Shown one piece after another: positions 1 to 10,134 of a stretch of 64,000 nucleotides of DNA. Source of the stretch: Kappaphycus alvarezii (taxonomy: Eukaryota > Rhodophyta > Florideophyceae > Gigartinales > Solieriaceae). The stretch spans positions 1 through 64,000 of the forward strand of contig NADL03000222.1 of NCBI GenBank assembly GCA_002205965.3. Direction: 5' to 3'. The stretch's first letter is position 1. Each line of letters begins with the position of its first letter. Below the pieces are notes generated by a model. That model saw only the letters and a program-made list of their open reading frames with translations, searched no databases and was not told the DNA's origin. Made by a program: the position numbers and the translations under genes.

Positions 1-9
1 CCCATATCA
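1..9 (+). mobile_element. Right tip of an LTR1 solo LTR (partial)
   Basis: The first nine bases match the last nine of the LTR1 copies at 4415-5925 and 14737-16260, and end in CA. They are followed by AGGTC (10-14), the target-site duplication seen around the other array copies. The rest of this LTR lies left of the window. Confidence 0.75.
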
Positions 10-1560
10 AGGTCCACCAGGGTTCCAGCTCAACCTTGCCAAGACCCAAGTTTACGGCTTCTCCCCTTCCAGCTCCCCTTTGGCACTCCCTTGTCCCTTT
101 TCAACCCCCCTGGTTTTATCGTGCTGGGATCCCCGATTGGCTCGGACGCTTTTGTTTCCCAATTTTTCGCAGGCCGCCAAAACGAAGTTGACCGCATCTT
201 CCAATCCCTTCGAGACTTGGATGATGCTCAATTGGCTTTTCACTTACACTGCTTCTGCGCGAACGACTCCAAGGTCATGCACTGCTGCGTACGCTTCCCT
301 CCACTCAATCTGCGGTTCTCGCCCCTAGCTTCGATCAGAAGCAGAGGGAAGCGTTCCACCAATTGCAGCTGCCATGCCCAGAGCGAGCCTGGCTCCAAGC
401 CTCTCTCCCCTTCTCAATGGGCGGTCTAGGTCTCCTGCAAACTTCAGACATTACCGAGGCTGCATACGCAGCATCTGTAATTGATTCTTTTGGACTTATC
501 TCCGACCTGCTTACCCTTTCCCAGGACCGCCAATTGCAAGAGATCCCTCGGTCCGCCATCTCGCTCTTATCCTCCCGCCACCCGCAGCTGTCTTCGTCGC
601 TTACAGCTACGGCTCTTTTCGAGCGTTGTTCATCGCCGGTCCCCGGCGAAAGGCTCCAGTCTGCGATCACAACTGAACTCATGCCATCGAAGTCCGATAG
701 CTTGTTCTCGTCCGCGGCAGCCCACGACCGAGCACGGCTCCTCTCCGTGCGCACATCCTCCGCATCGACTGTTTTCTCTTCGGTTCCTCACCCCACCGCG
801 GTACGTACATGTCCTCTTCCGCCTGGAAAGTCGCTATGGCTCTACGTCTCGGCATCGCGCTATTCCCTGGATCTACTCGCTGTCCGGTCTGCTCCCGCCG
901 CTCGGCCGACATCGCACCCATCTTAGATCCAAGTGGTCAACACGCGTTGACCTGCAAATACGAAGACGGAATGACTCGTCGTCACCACATCCTCTGTAAC
1001 GTTCTTGCTCGCTACTGCAAGGAAGTTGGGATCGTCGCCCCCGTCGAGCATCCGTTCCTCTACCAGGTTCCCAGCCCATCTGGGCATTCGGAGTCCCCCG
1101 TGCTACGAATGGATATTTACATACCCGCTGCATACGGGCTTCACAGTACCGATATCGCCGTCGACGTTACTGTTGCCCACCCCTCCGCACGCCGCCACAT
1201 TTCGCCAAGTACGGTTACTGCCGGCGCCGCCGCGACACTCGCAGAGCGCGAGAAAACATCCTCATTACGGCACTTACTGCAACCGAAACGATATCCTCCT
1301 CTCCCCCGTCGGGATTGATATCTATGGCGCCTTGGGCGACGACGGTAAGGCATTTTTCCGCCGCCTTGCTTCCTTCGCTGCTTCCCGTCGCGGTTCCTCC
1401 CCTCAACAGGAGCTCCGCGACTTCGTTACCCGTTTTGCATTTAGTCTCCAAATAATGCAGGCGCGACAAGTTTCTACCCGCCGCCCGCATCCGTAGTTAA
1501 TTTATGAATACCCTCCGAACGCCTCTGTGCGACATTGCACGACAAATAAAGATCTACCAC
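10..1560 (+). pseudogene. LINE copy A: RT C-terminal part and RLE endonuclease domain, broken
   Basis: This is the downstream part of a non-LTR retrotransposon ORF, continuing the YADD-bearing reverse-transcriptase segment that ends each unit. The frame holds the RT thumb-like region (a GGLGL block near 420-435), then a zinc-binding CPVC...HALTC cluster (about 884-957) and the R-x-D / VDVTV endonuclease core (about 1107-1172). It ends in a TAG near 1497, followed by AATAAA (1545-1550). Several one-base indels break the frame, so pieces lie in three frames. For example, the stretch coding LRERL in copy D is shifted here. The LTR1 tip interrupts it on the left. Non-functional as it stands. Confidence 0.85.
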
Positions 1561-3580
1561 CTACTGCGTATGCAGCCTAACCCGTACAGTACAGTATGAT
1601 ACTGAAAAAAAACAGTACAAAATGCAACGTTTGTCCCCATCATCCTTCGATATTCACTTAGCGGGCGCAAGTTTATTGCATATCAGACTTCGGAAAAACT
1701 TTCAAAAAATTAAATCTTTTATAAATTTAGGAGCTGGCTCATGGTCACCATTCCAATCATGCCAAAATTCCTCGATATTGGATGAAACTTCTTTACTTTC
1801 ATTTCTTCTGTACGGAGATCAAAAAATCGGTTAAACCCCCGACCGATTCCTTCCAACAAAAAAACTACGCAGTTAGCTGTATTGGTACACAGAAAAACTT
1901 TCATGAGTACTTCAACAAGATACCGAAGAAAGGCAAGTGACCATTTACAAAATGCTCCGATGATGCAATCGGATGTTGCAGTCCCTCTTTAATTTTCGAA
2001 GCGCAAGTAACACAGCACAGAAAACGACCGTTCTTTCCAAATAACGAAAGTCCCAACAATTTCCCTCCACTAATCACGAAAGAGTACAGAACATCAAACA
2101 TATTTTCCAGGGGACACAGATTTAACTTTCATAACGCCGTTGTTCGCTTTTCACGAGGACTTCCAGTCGAAATCCTAGTTTTAAAGGTCTCTTAACTCTA
2201 CTCAAACCTTGTCATCACCCACAAAGTGCTGTCCTTCTAACTTGTTGAACCTACAGCCACGATCCTTGAACGCCAACTCCATCTCACTTACAACCTCTGT
2301 CGCCATGCCGTTACAACACTTTCCTGGCGTCTCAACGTAATGGCCCCATCACCAATCCTACCATCATCGCCTTCACTCTGACAAGTAGACGAACAGATTG
2401 CACTGCCCTGGCCTGCAGACCAAATTATAATCCGTATGGCCTCAACGTTTACATCAAAATGAGCAACGCGCCACGTTTCGTTCTCGGCTTTACCTGTTTT
2501 ACGTATGATAGCTTGGTCATCCGTCTTCCGGGTCAAGCTATTTATCTATGGATTCTAAACATGGGGCTAACCGCAAACTTTATCAAGTATCGCCCGCGCC
2601 GGAACTCCGCGGAATCTGATTATCGCGGCAAAGTAAAGGAAAATATGGATGATTTGACAAGGTCAGTTAACAATCCGGATTGCCGTGTAGAGCTACATCA
2701 CGACGATACAGGTTCATGGCCGGGCAGCATTTCCAAGTCGATGCGGTGGTAGGTAAGCGTAGTGAGGATAACATGTTGACAGTTGATTTGTCCATGGTCG
2801 TTTGGCGCCAAGAAGCGATTCAATTCGGTGCACAAACAGGGGGTACTGAGTCTGTCGCTACGCAAGGGCGCGCAGGTGGAATGGAAAACAGTAATATGGC
2901 TGTGGAGTCCCGCGGTGATGCGTGGACGTCGATGGGGTCATTGCCACCTGTACCATCGGACTGCTCGAGTCTAATTATGGAGGACCAGTCGTATTGGATG
3001 GACTAGTCCCAGCTTACAGTGTAAGCACATTCCAAGAGATTGAGAGGGCCTCTTCAGTTTAAATTGTTTGCAGTTTGCTGACTGCTGTGATCATGTAAGC
3101 GAGAATGTCTATTGATCCAGTTGTAACACGGATAATTGAAGAAGTAAAGAAGTTACTTTGGCTCAAATATTTCTTGGCTGGAATGGGCTGCATCTTCCAG
3201 TTGAATTGCCAACTCACTAATCACGCGGCCATCGTAATGGGGAAAGGTTTGGGTGTTTCACTCTTGGAGGATATATCCGATCCATCTTAATTGTCGGGTG
3301 GCTTCATGTTCATACTTTAAAGCTGCCCTAGCTTTCAGCCCTGCGGAGATTCGCGATAGACAGATCCCTTATTTTCCCCTCGCAAAGAAGAATAATCAGA
3401 GACTGGATTTCGAGAGTGGGTGAGGAATGGGCCCCTGAGGGAGAAAACAGCAGCTTAAGAGTTGCGCTTATCCAAACGACAGGGGAAAGGTTTGGGTGTT
3501 TATGCTTGGAAGATACATCTGATCTATCCATGGTTTTCCAGAAAACCACAATCGACTCAAAAACGCTATACCGACACAGG
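1561..3580. other. Segment X, copy A (unknown 2-kb part of the array unit)
   Basis: This segment lies between the LINE 3' end and the start of LTR2. It recurs in all four units but I recognise no protein family in it. In copies B and C it has a 266-codon plus-strand frame, which indels break up here. A 61-codon plus frame (3105-3290) is shared with B and C. Two related stretches of about 50 bp occur at 3240-3292 and 3483-3536. It may be non-coding flank captured when the unit was formed. Confidence 0.6.
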
Positions 3581-4216
3581 TGTTAGGCGCGTGCTGATAG
3601 GAACGGATTTTTTGTCGCCGTCATCTACAGACCTTTAGTTTACTGTACTACCTCTCCTTGTCCAAATTTGCTTATAGTTCCGGTCCTTCCTCGTCCTCCC
3701 TGAACCTCGCTTATCATTACCGCGGTCCTCTCCAAATTTACTTCCATTTTATCTAGATATTCTATACTGTATCTAACCCCCTGAATCGATCCGGAATCAA
3801 GTTCTTTTTTCCCTTTTTGCTTACATCCTCCTCCAAATACGCTTTTTGAGAAAAAAGAGCGCAAATGCACTACAACAAAATCCCTTACAGATTTATTTTA
3901 CCTATTCGTAATCCACAGAACCTGCCCCGGGAGCCTATATAAACCCTTTTATTCCAAGTTTTAGACGTCCCTGGGCATTTTGCTCATCACTTCTCTCCCC
4001 CCACACACCCCACACCCCCTCCATTACCTCCAACTCCCCAATCCTACCAAAATGACCAATCTACGCCCCTCGAAAGTCATTTCCAAAAATCACCATCCCC
4101 GCCCCCTGACCTCTTATCCCCTATTCCCTTTCGGACCTACTGACCGCGAGGACTACCTGCGCCGGCAAACCAAGGCAAAGATAATCCAATTCGTGGGTCG
4201 CCTTTTCATTGACGAT
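3581..4216 (+). mobile_element. LTR2, 5' part, copy A
   Basis: This is the start of an LTR (TGTTAGGCGCG...) that is full length in unit D (19839-21361) and also begins at 50889 beside a gypsy element. It contains a TATA box (TATATAAA, 3936-3943) and, about 110 bp further on, an ATG (4052) in a good AAAATGA context. That ATG opens the N-terminal block of the LTR-encoded acidic ORF. It stops at the junction with the LINE reverse transcriptase near the shared GAGGTAG (4217-4223). Confidence 0.85.
3936..3943 (+). promoter_or_regulatory. TATA box of LTR2 upstream of the acidic ORF
   Basis: TATATAAA in the context CCTATATAAACCC lies about 110 bp before the ATG at 4052. The same box recurs in each LTR2 copy (B, C, D). 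LTR1 copies have CCTATTTAAACCCC at the matching place. Its fixed spacing to the ORF start suggests a promoter for the LTR-internal ORF; this is inferred, not shown. Confidence 0.6.
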
Positions 4217-4414
4217 GAGGTAGTTCAGAGGGTACTCAGCAAGGTGATCCCCTCGGTCCCTTGCTCTTTGCCCTGGCTCTCCATCCGCTCTTGCTATCGT
4301 TACAGGAGAAGTTCTCACCTGCCCTGAACGCTTGGTACGCAGATGACGGTAACATTGTTCTTCCTCGATCCCAAGCCGCTGCTGCCATCCGTTTCATCCA
4401 GCTTGAAGGAGGTC
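4217..4414 (+). pseudogene. LINE reverse-transcriptase core fragment (end of unit A)
   Basis: The frame reads SEGTQQGDPLGPLLF and then, some 25 residues on, AWYADDGNIVL. These are the QGDPLGPLLF and YADD motifs of a LINE reverse transcriptase (fingers/palm motifs B and C). The sequence runs up to the AGGTC target site, where LTR1 was inserted; the same ORF resumes at 5926. Upstream it abuts LTR2 at GAGGTAG. Nothing upstream of motif B is present, so palm motif A and the N-terminus are missing from every unit in the window. Confidence 0.9.
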
Positions 4415-4426
4415 TGTAATACAAAA

Positions 4427-4538
4427 AAATGGTCCTCCCCTCATTTAATACAGGAAATGGTCCTCCCTTCACGTAATACAGGAAATGGTCCTCCCTTCAC
4501 GTAAGACAGGAAATGGTCCTCCCCTCGTGTAATCCAGC
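4427..4538 (+). repeat. 28-bp x4 direct repeats in the LTR1 U3
   Basis: Four consecutive 28-bp units start at 4427, 4455, 4483 and 4511. Each begins AAATGGTCCTCCC and ends in a TAAT/GACAGG-like tail. The same four units occur at 14748-14859 in LTR1b, but only three at 37027-37110 in LTR1c. Their place at the start of the LTR suggests enhancer-type repeats. Confidence 0.85.
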
Positions 4539-5156
4539 AACCTACAACGATCCCGCCCCTAACTTCTCCAACCGTCATTTCCAAATTTACTTCCATTTTA
4601 TCTAGATATTTTTATACTGTATTTAACCCTCTGAATCGACCCCGAATCAAGTCCCTTTTCCCTTTTAGCTTACCTCCTCCTCCAAATTCGCCTTTTTTTG
4701 AGAAGAAGGGCGCAAATGCACTATTGCAAAATCCCTTGCAGATTTATTTACCTATTCCTAATCTATAGAACCTGCCCGGGAGCCTATTTAAACCCCTTTA
4801 TTCTAAGTTCCAAATGCCCCCGATCATTTTACTCTCACCCCTCTCCCCCACACACCCAAAGCACCCCACATTGCCTCCTTCCCCAACTTCTATCACAATG
4901 AGCAACCTTCGCCCCTCTGTCCCTATTTCCAAAAACCGCCCTTCCCGTTCATCAATGGCCTTCGTCTCGCCGCCTACGGGCCAACCGATGCCGACGACTA
5001 CATCCGGCGGCAAACAAAGAAGCAAATCATCGAGTTCGTGCGCCGCCTCTTCATAGAAGAAGAAGCGAGGGAGGTAAGTCCGGAGAGGCTGAGAAGGTCG
5101 AGGAGGAGAGCGGGGAGTCCTTCGAGGAATGGTTAGCCCCTGAGCTGTGTACGAGG

Positions 5157-5270
5157 ATCAGGAAGATGAGGATGAGGAGGATGAGGAGGATGAGGAGGAT
5201 GAGGAGGATGAGGATGAGGAAGAAGAGGATGAGGAGGAGGAGGAGGAGGAGGATGAGGAAGATGAGGCAA
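5157..5270 (+). repeat. GAGGAT/GAGGAG low-complexity tract inside LTR1a
   Basis: A near-pure run of GAG, GAT and GAA codons encodes the Glu/Asp tract of the LTR ORF. Equivalent tracts lie at about 15483-15595 and 37740-37835, and in altered form in LTR2 of unit D (about 20560-20690). Length varies between copies, as expected for slippage-prone sequence. Confidence 0.85.
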
Positions 5271-5614
5271 CAGGGGGCATGGAAGTGTTGGACCGGTGGG
5301 GCCTGGAATAGAGAGTATGGATCAAGTTGTGCCCACGATGGAACCGGATGGAGATATCTTTAGTAGTCTAGATATCTCCCAGGGGAAATAGAGAGTTGTG
5401 AGCCATTCGCAGATATTTGTGGGACTGCTTGGACAGCATGGATATTTTAGAGGAGTTGTTTGGATCTGATTTAGAGAATGGGAAATAAGAGGACCAAATT
5501 AATTGTTAGTTTCTTAAGTATCTTTTGCTTAGATATATTGTCCACACAAAGTATTTTATGCATTTCTTAGTATCTTCTGTAGTTTTGTTCGGACTTTAGG
5601 GGTAGCCAAAAGTC

Positions 5615-5622
5615 TATATAAG
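5615..5622 (+). promoter_or_regulatory. Second TATA box, LTR1a
   Basis: TATATAAG lies downstream of the acidic ORF and about 300 bp before the LTR end. The block from here to the end (GCTGAGTAAACTGCTTCC...) is shared by LTR1, LTR2 and, in decayed form, the LTR near 24,040. By position it may be the promoter for genomic RNA of the element. Confidence 0.5.
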
Positions 5623-5925
5623 CTGAGTAAACTGCTTCCTCATGGAGAGGTCAAGCAAGTTGGCAACACTCAAGCCAAGTCCCGAGTAGTAGGAAGTTGA
5701 GAGTCAACTTCAGACCCAAGAAAAACTTTTTCTTACGCTAGTCGCAGAGCGTCGGTGGTAGACCCTGCCCCTTTTATACTTGCTTGTAGCTTCCTCAACT
5801 CTCTTCTATATACACTCCCTTTTGTTCGTTCAACAATACCACGGCAGCACTTTTGTCGCTCGCAACACCTCCTTCTCAGGTAATTGGTTCTGAGGATCTC
5901 CTCATCCGCCGATTTACCCATATCA

Positions 5926-7472
5926 AGGTCCACCAGGGTTCCAGCTCAACCTTGCCAAGACCCAAGTTTACGGCTTCTCCCCTTCCAGCTCCCTTTGGCA
6001 CTCCCTGTCCCTTTTCAACCCCCCTGGTTTTATCGTGCTGGGATCCCCGATTGGCTCGGACGCTTTTGTTTCCCAATTTTTCGCAGGCCGCCAAAACGAA
6101 GTTGACCGCATCTTCCAATCCCTTCGAGACTTGGATGATGCTCAATTGGCTTTTCACTTACACTGCTTCTGCGCGAACGACTCCAAGGTCATGCACTGCT
6201 GCGTACGCTTCCCTCCACTCAATCTGCGGTTCTCGCCCCTAGCTTCGATCAGAAGCAGAGGGAAGCGTTCCACCAATTGCAGCTGCCATGCCCAGAGCGA
6301 GCCTGGCTCCAAGCCTCTCTCCCCTTCTCAATGGGCGGTCTAGGTCTCCTGCAAACTTCAGACATTACCGAGGCTGCATACGCAGCATCTGTAATTGATT
6401 CTTTTGGACTTATCTCCGACCTGCTTACCCTTTCCCAGGACCGCCAATTGCAAGAGATCCCTCGGTCCGCCATCTCGCTCTTATCCTCCCGCCACCCGCA
6501 GCTGTCTTCGTCGCTTACAGCTACGGCTCTTTTCGAGCGTTGTTCATCGCCGGTCCCCGGCGAAAGGCTCCAGTCTGCGATCACAACTGAACTCATGCCA
6601 TCGAAGTCCGATAGCTTGTTCTCGTCCGCGGCAGCCCACGACCGAGCACGGCTCCTCTCCGTGCGCACATCCTCCGCATCGACTGTTTTCTCTTCGGTTC
6701 CTCACCCCCACCGCGGTACGTACATGTCCTCTTCCGCCTGGAAAGTCGCTATGGCTCTACGTCTCGGCATCGCGCTATTCCCTGGATCTACTCGCTGTCC
6801 GGTTGCTCCCGCCGCTCGGCCGACATCGCACCCATCTTAGATCCAAGTGGTCAACACGCGTTGACCTGCAAATACGAAGACGGAATGACTCGTCGTCACC
6901 ACATCCTCTGTAACGTTCTTGCTCGCTACTGCAAGGAAGTTGGGATCGTCGCCCCCGTCGAGCATCCGTTCCTCTACCAGGTTCCCAGCCCATCTGGGCA
7001 TTCGGAGTCCCCCGTGCTACGAATGGATATTTACATACCCGCTGCATACGGGCTTCACAGTACCGATATCGCCGTCGACGTTACTGTTGCCCACCCCTCC
7101 GCACGCCGCCACATTTCGCCAAGTACGGTTACTGCCGGCGCCGCCGCGACACTCGCAGAGCGCGAGAAACATCCTCATTACGGCACTTACTGCAACCGAA
7201 ACGATATCCTCCTCTCCCCGTCGGGATTGATATCTATGGCGCCTTGGGCGACGACGGTAAGGCATTTTTCCGCCGCCTTGCTTCCTTCGCTGCTTCCCGT
7301 CGCGGTTCCTCCCCTCAACAGGAGCTCCGCGACTTCGTTACCCGTTTTGCATTTAGTCTCCAAATAATGCAGGCGCGACAAGTTTCTACCCGCCGCCCGC
7401 ATCCGTAGTTAATTTATGAATACCCTCCGAACGCCTCTGTGCGACATTGCACGACAAATAAAGATCTACCAC
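5926..7472 (+). pseudogene. LINE copy B: RT C-terminal part and RLE domain, broken
   Basis: Same content as copy A. Frames 6277-6840 and 6861-7367 carry the GGLGL block, the CCHC cluster and the endonuclease core. One-base differences relative to C include losses in the CPVC region (CCGGTTGCTCC) and near 7217, so the reading frame shifts between these motifs. TAG near 7408 and AATAAA follow. The LTR1a insertion separates it from its own upstream RT motifs at 4217-4414. Confidence 0.85.
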
Positions 7473-9498
7473 CTACTGCGTATGCAGCCTAACCCGTACA
7501 GTACAGTATGATACTGAAAAAACAGTACAAAATGCAACGTTTGTCCCCATCATCCTTCGATATTCACTTAGCGGGCGCAAGTTTATTGCATATCAGACTT
7601 CGGAAAAACTTTCAAAAATTAAATCTTTTATAAATTTAGGAGCTGGCTCATGGTCACCATTCCAATCATGCCAAAATTCCTCGATATTGGATGAAACTTC
7701 TTTACTTTCATTTCTTCTGTACGGAGATCAAAAAATCGGTTAAACCCCCGACCGATTCCTTCCAACAAAAAAACTACGCAGTTAGCTGTATTGGTACACA
7801 GAAAAACTTTCATGAGTACTTCAACAAGATACCGAAGAAAGGCAAGTGACCATTTACAAAATGCTCCGATGGATGCAATCGGATGTTGCAGTCCCTCTAT
7901 TAATTTTCGAAGCGCAAGTAACACAGCACAGAAAACGACCGTTCTTTCCAAATAACGAAAGTCCCAACAATTTCCCTCCACTAATCACGAAAGAGTACAG
8001 AACATCAAACATATTTTCCAGGGGACACAGATTTAACTTTCATAACGCCGTTGTTCGCTTTTCACGAGGACTTCCAGTCGAAATCCTAGTTTTAAAGGTC
8101 TCTTAACTCTACTCAAACCTTGTCATCACCCACAAAGTGCTGTCCTTCTAACTTGTTGAACCTACAGCCACGATCCTTGAACGCCAACTCCATCTCACTT
8201 ACAACCTCTGTCGCCATGCCGTTACAACACTTTCCTGGCGGTCTCAACGTAATGGCCCCATCACCAATCCTACCATCATCGCCTTCACTCTGGACAAGTA
8301 GACGAACAGATTGCACTGCCCTGGCCTGCAGACCAAATTATAATCCGTATGGCCTCAACGTTTACATCAAAATGAGCAACGCGCCACGTTTCGTTCTCGG
8401 CTTTACCTGTTTTACGTATGATAGCTTGGTCATCCGTCTTCCGGGTCAAGCTATTTATCTATGGATTCTAAACATGGGGCTAACCGCAAACTTTATCAAG
8501 TATCGCCCGCGCCGGAACTCCGCGGAATCTGATTATCGCGGCAAAGTAAAGGAAAATATGGATGATTTGACAAGGTCAGTTAACAATCCGGATTGCCGTG
8601 TAGAGCTACATCACGACGATACAGGTTCATGGCCCGGGCAGCATTTCCAAGTCGATGCGGTGGTAGGTAAGCGTAGTGAGGATAACATGTTGACAGTTGA
8701 TTTGTCCATGGTCGTTTGGCGCCAAGAAGCGATTCAATTCGGTGCACAAACAGGGGGTACTGAGTCTGTCGCTACGCAAGGGCGCGCAGGTGGAATGGAA
8801 AACAGTAATATGGCTGTGGAGTCCCGCGGTGATGCGTGGACGTCGATGGGGTCATTGCCACCTGTACCATCGGACTGCTCGAGTCTAATTATGGAGGACC
8901 AGTCGTATTGGATGGACTAGTCCCAGCTTACAGTGTAAGCACATTCCAAGAGATTGAGAGGGCCTCTTCAGTTTAAATTGTTTGCAGTTTGCTGACTGCT
9001 GTGATCATGTAAGCGAGAAATGTCTATTGATCCAGTTGTAACACGGATAATTGAAGAAGTAAAGAAGTTACTTTGGCTCAAATATTTCTTGGCTGGAATG
9101 GGCTGCATCTTCCAGTTGAATTGCCAACTCACTAATCACGCGGCCATCGTAATGGGGAAAGGTTTGGGTGTTTCACTCTTGGAGGATATATCCGATCCAT
9201 CTTAATTGTCGGGTGGCTTCATGTTCATACTTTAAAGCTGCCCTAGCTTTCAGCCCTGCGGAGATTCGCGATAGACAGATCCCTTATTTTCCCCTCGCAA
9301 AGGAAGAATAATCAGAGACTGGATTTCGAGAGTGGGTGAGGAATGGGCCCCTGAGGGAGAAAACAGCAGCTTAAGAGTTGCGCTTATCCAAACGACAGGG
9401 GAAAGGTTTGGGTGTTTTATGCTTGGAAGATACATCTGATCTATCCCATGGTTTTCCAGAAAACCACAATCGACTCAAAAACGCTATACCGACACAGG
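7473..9498. other. Segment X, copy B
   Basis: Second copy of the unknown 2-kb segment, essentially identical to copy C. It holds the long plus frame described separately (8120-8920), a shared 61-codon frame (9020-9205) and a 117-codon minus frame (7628-7981). None resembles a family I know. Confidence 0.6.
8120..8920 (+). CDS. Hypothetical 266-residue ORF in segment X (copy B)
   Basis: This open frame of 266 codons is preserved identically in copy C (12525-13325) and broken by indels in copies A and D. I recognise no domain. The N-terminal third is Ser/Pro/Leu-rich, the middle has a short hydrophobic stretch (VIRLPGQAIYLWILNMGL), and the C-terminal half is polar and acidic with no cysteine clusters. 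B and C are recent duplicates, so their agreement is no evidence for selection. It could be a chance frame; no promoter or polyadenylation signal was found with it. Confidence 0.3.
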   Translation: MSSPTKCCPSNLLNLQPRSLNANSISLTTSVAMPLQHFPGGLNVMAPSPILPSSPSLWTSRRTDCTALACRPNYNPYGLNVYIKMSNAPRFVLGFTCFTYDSLVIRLPGQAIYLWILNMGLTANFIKYRPRRNSAESDYRGKVKENMDDLTRSVNNPDCRVELHHDDTGSWPGQHFQVDAVVGKRSEDNMLTVDLSMVVWRQEAIQFGAQTGGTESVATQGRAGGMENSNMAVESRGDAWTSMGSLPPVPSDCSSLIMEDQSYWMD

Positions 9499-10134
9499 TG
9501 TTAGGCGCGTGCTGATAGGAACGGATTTTTTGTCGCCGTCATCTACAGACCTTTAGTTTACTGTACTACCTCTCCTTGTCCAAATTTGCTTATAGTTCCG
9601 GTCCTTCCTCGTCCTCCCTGAACCTCGCTTATCATTACCGCGGTCCTCTCCAAATTTACTTCCATTTTATCTAGATATTTCTATACTGTATCTAACCCCC
9701 TGAATCGATCCGGAATCAAGTTCTTTTTTCCCTTTTTGCTTACATCCTCCTCCAAATACGCTTATTTGAGAAAAAGAGCGCAAATGCACTACAACAAAAT
9801 CCCTTACAGATTTATTTTACCTATTCGTAATCCACAGAACCTGCCCCGGGAGCCTATATAAACCCTTTTATTCCAAGTTTTAGACGTCCCTGGGCATTTT
9901 GCTCATCACTTCTCTCCCCCACACACCCCACACCCCCTCCATTACCTCCAACTCCCCAATCCTACCAAAATGACCAATCTACGCCCCTCGAAAGTCATTT
10001 CCAAAAATCACCATCCCCGCCCCCTGACCTCTTATCCCCTATTCCCTTTCGGACCTACTGACCGCGAGGACTACCTGCGCCGGCAAACCAAGGCAAAGAT
10101 AATCCAATTCGTGGGTCGCCTTTTCATTGACGAT
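9499..10134 (+). mobile_element. LTR2, 5' part, copy B
   Basis: Same as copy A: TGTTAGGCGCG start, TATATAAA box, then an ATG at 9970 opening the NLRPS...ISKN block of the acidic ORF. It is cut at GAGGTAG (10135-10141), where LINE reverse-transcriptase sequence begins. Confidence 0.85.

Larger units (their letters stand above)
4415..5925 (+). mobile_element. Solo LTR1, copy a, inserted in the LINE ORF
   Basis: The LTR begins TGTAATAC and ends ATATCA, and a perfect 5-bp target-site duplication AGGTC flanks it (4410-4414 and 5926-5930). At about 1511 bp with no internal region, it is a solo LTR. In order it holds four 28-bp U3 repeats, a TATTTAAA box near 4785, the acidic ORF region (about 4898-5488, broken), a second TATA box (TATATAAG, 5615-5622) and the 3' end. 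The exact insertion site is empty at the B/C boundary, so the insertion predates or accompanied array growth. The ORF is broken in a few places. Confidence 0.93.

Noticed and set aside
335-754. 139-codon minus-strand frame repeated in A, B and C
   Set aside because: Antisense to the LINE ORF. It stays open because of the codon composition of the coding strand, and its conservation only reflects the recent duplication.
4427-4538. 28-bp repeats as a possible CRISPR array
   Set aside because: Units are contiguous with no spacers, lie within an LTR, and the sequence is eukaryotic.
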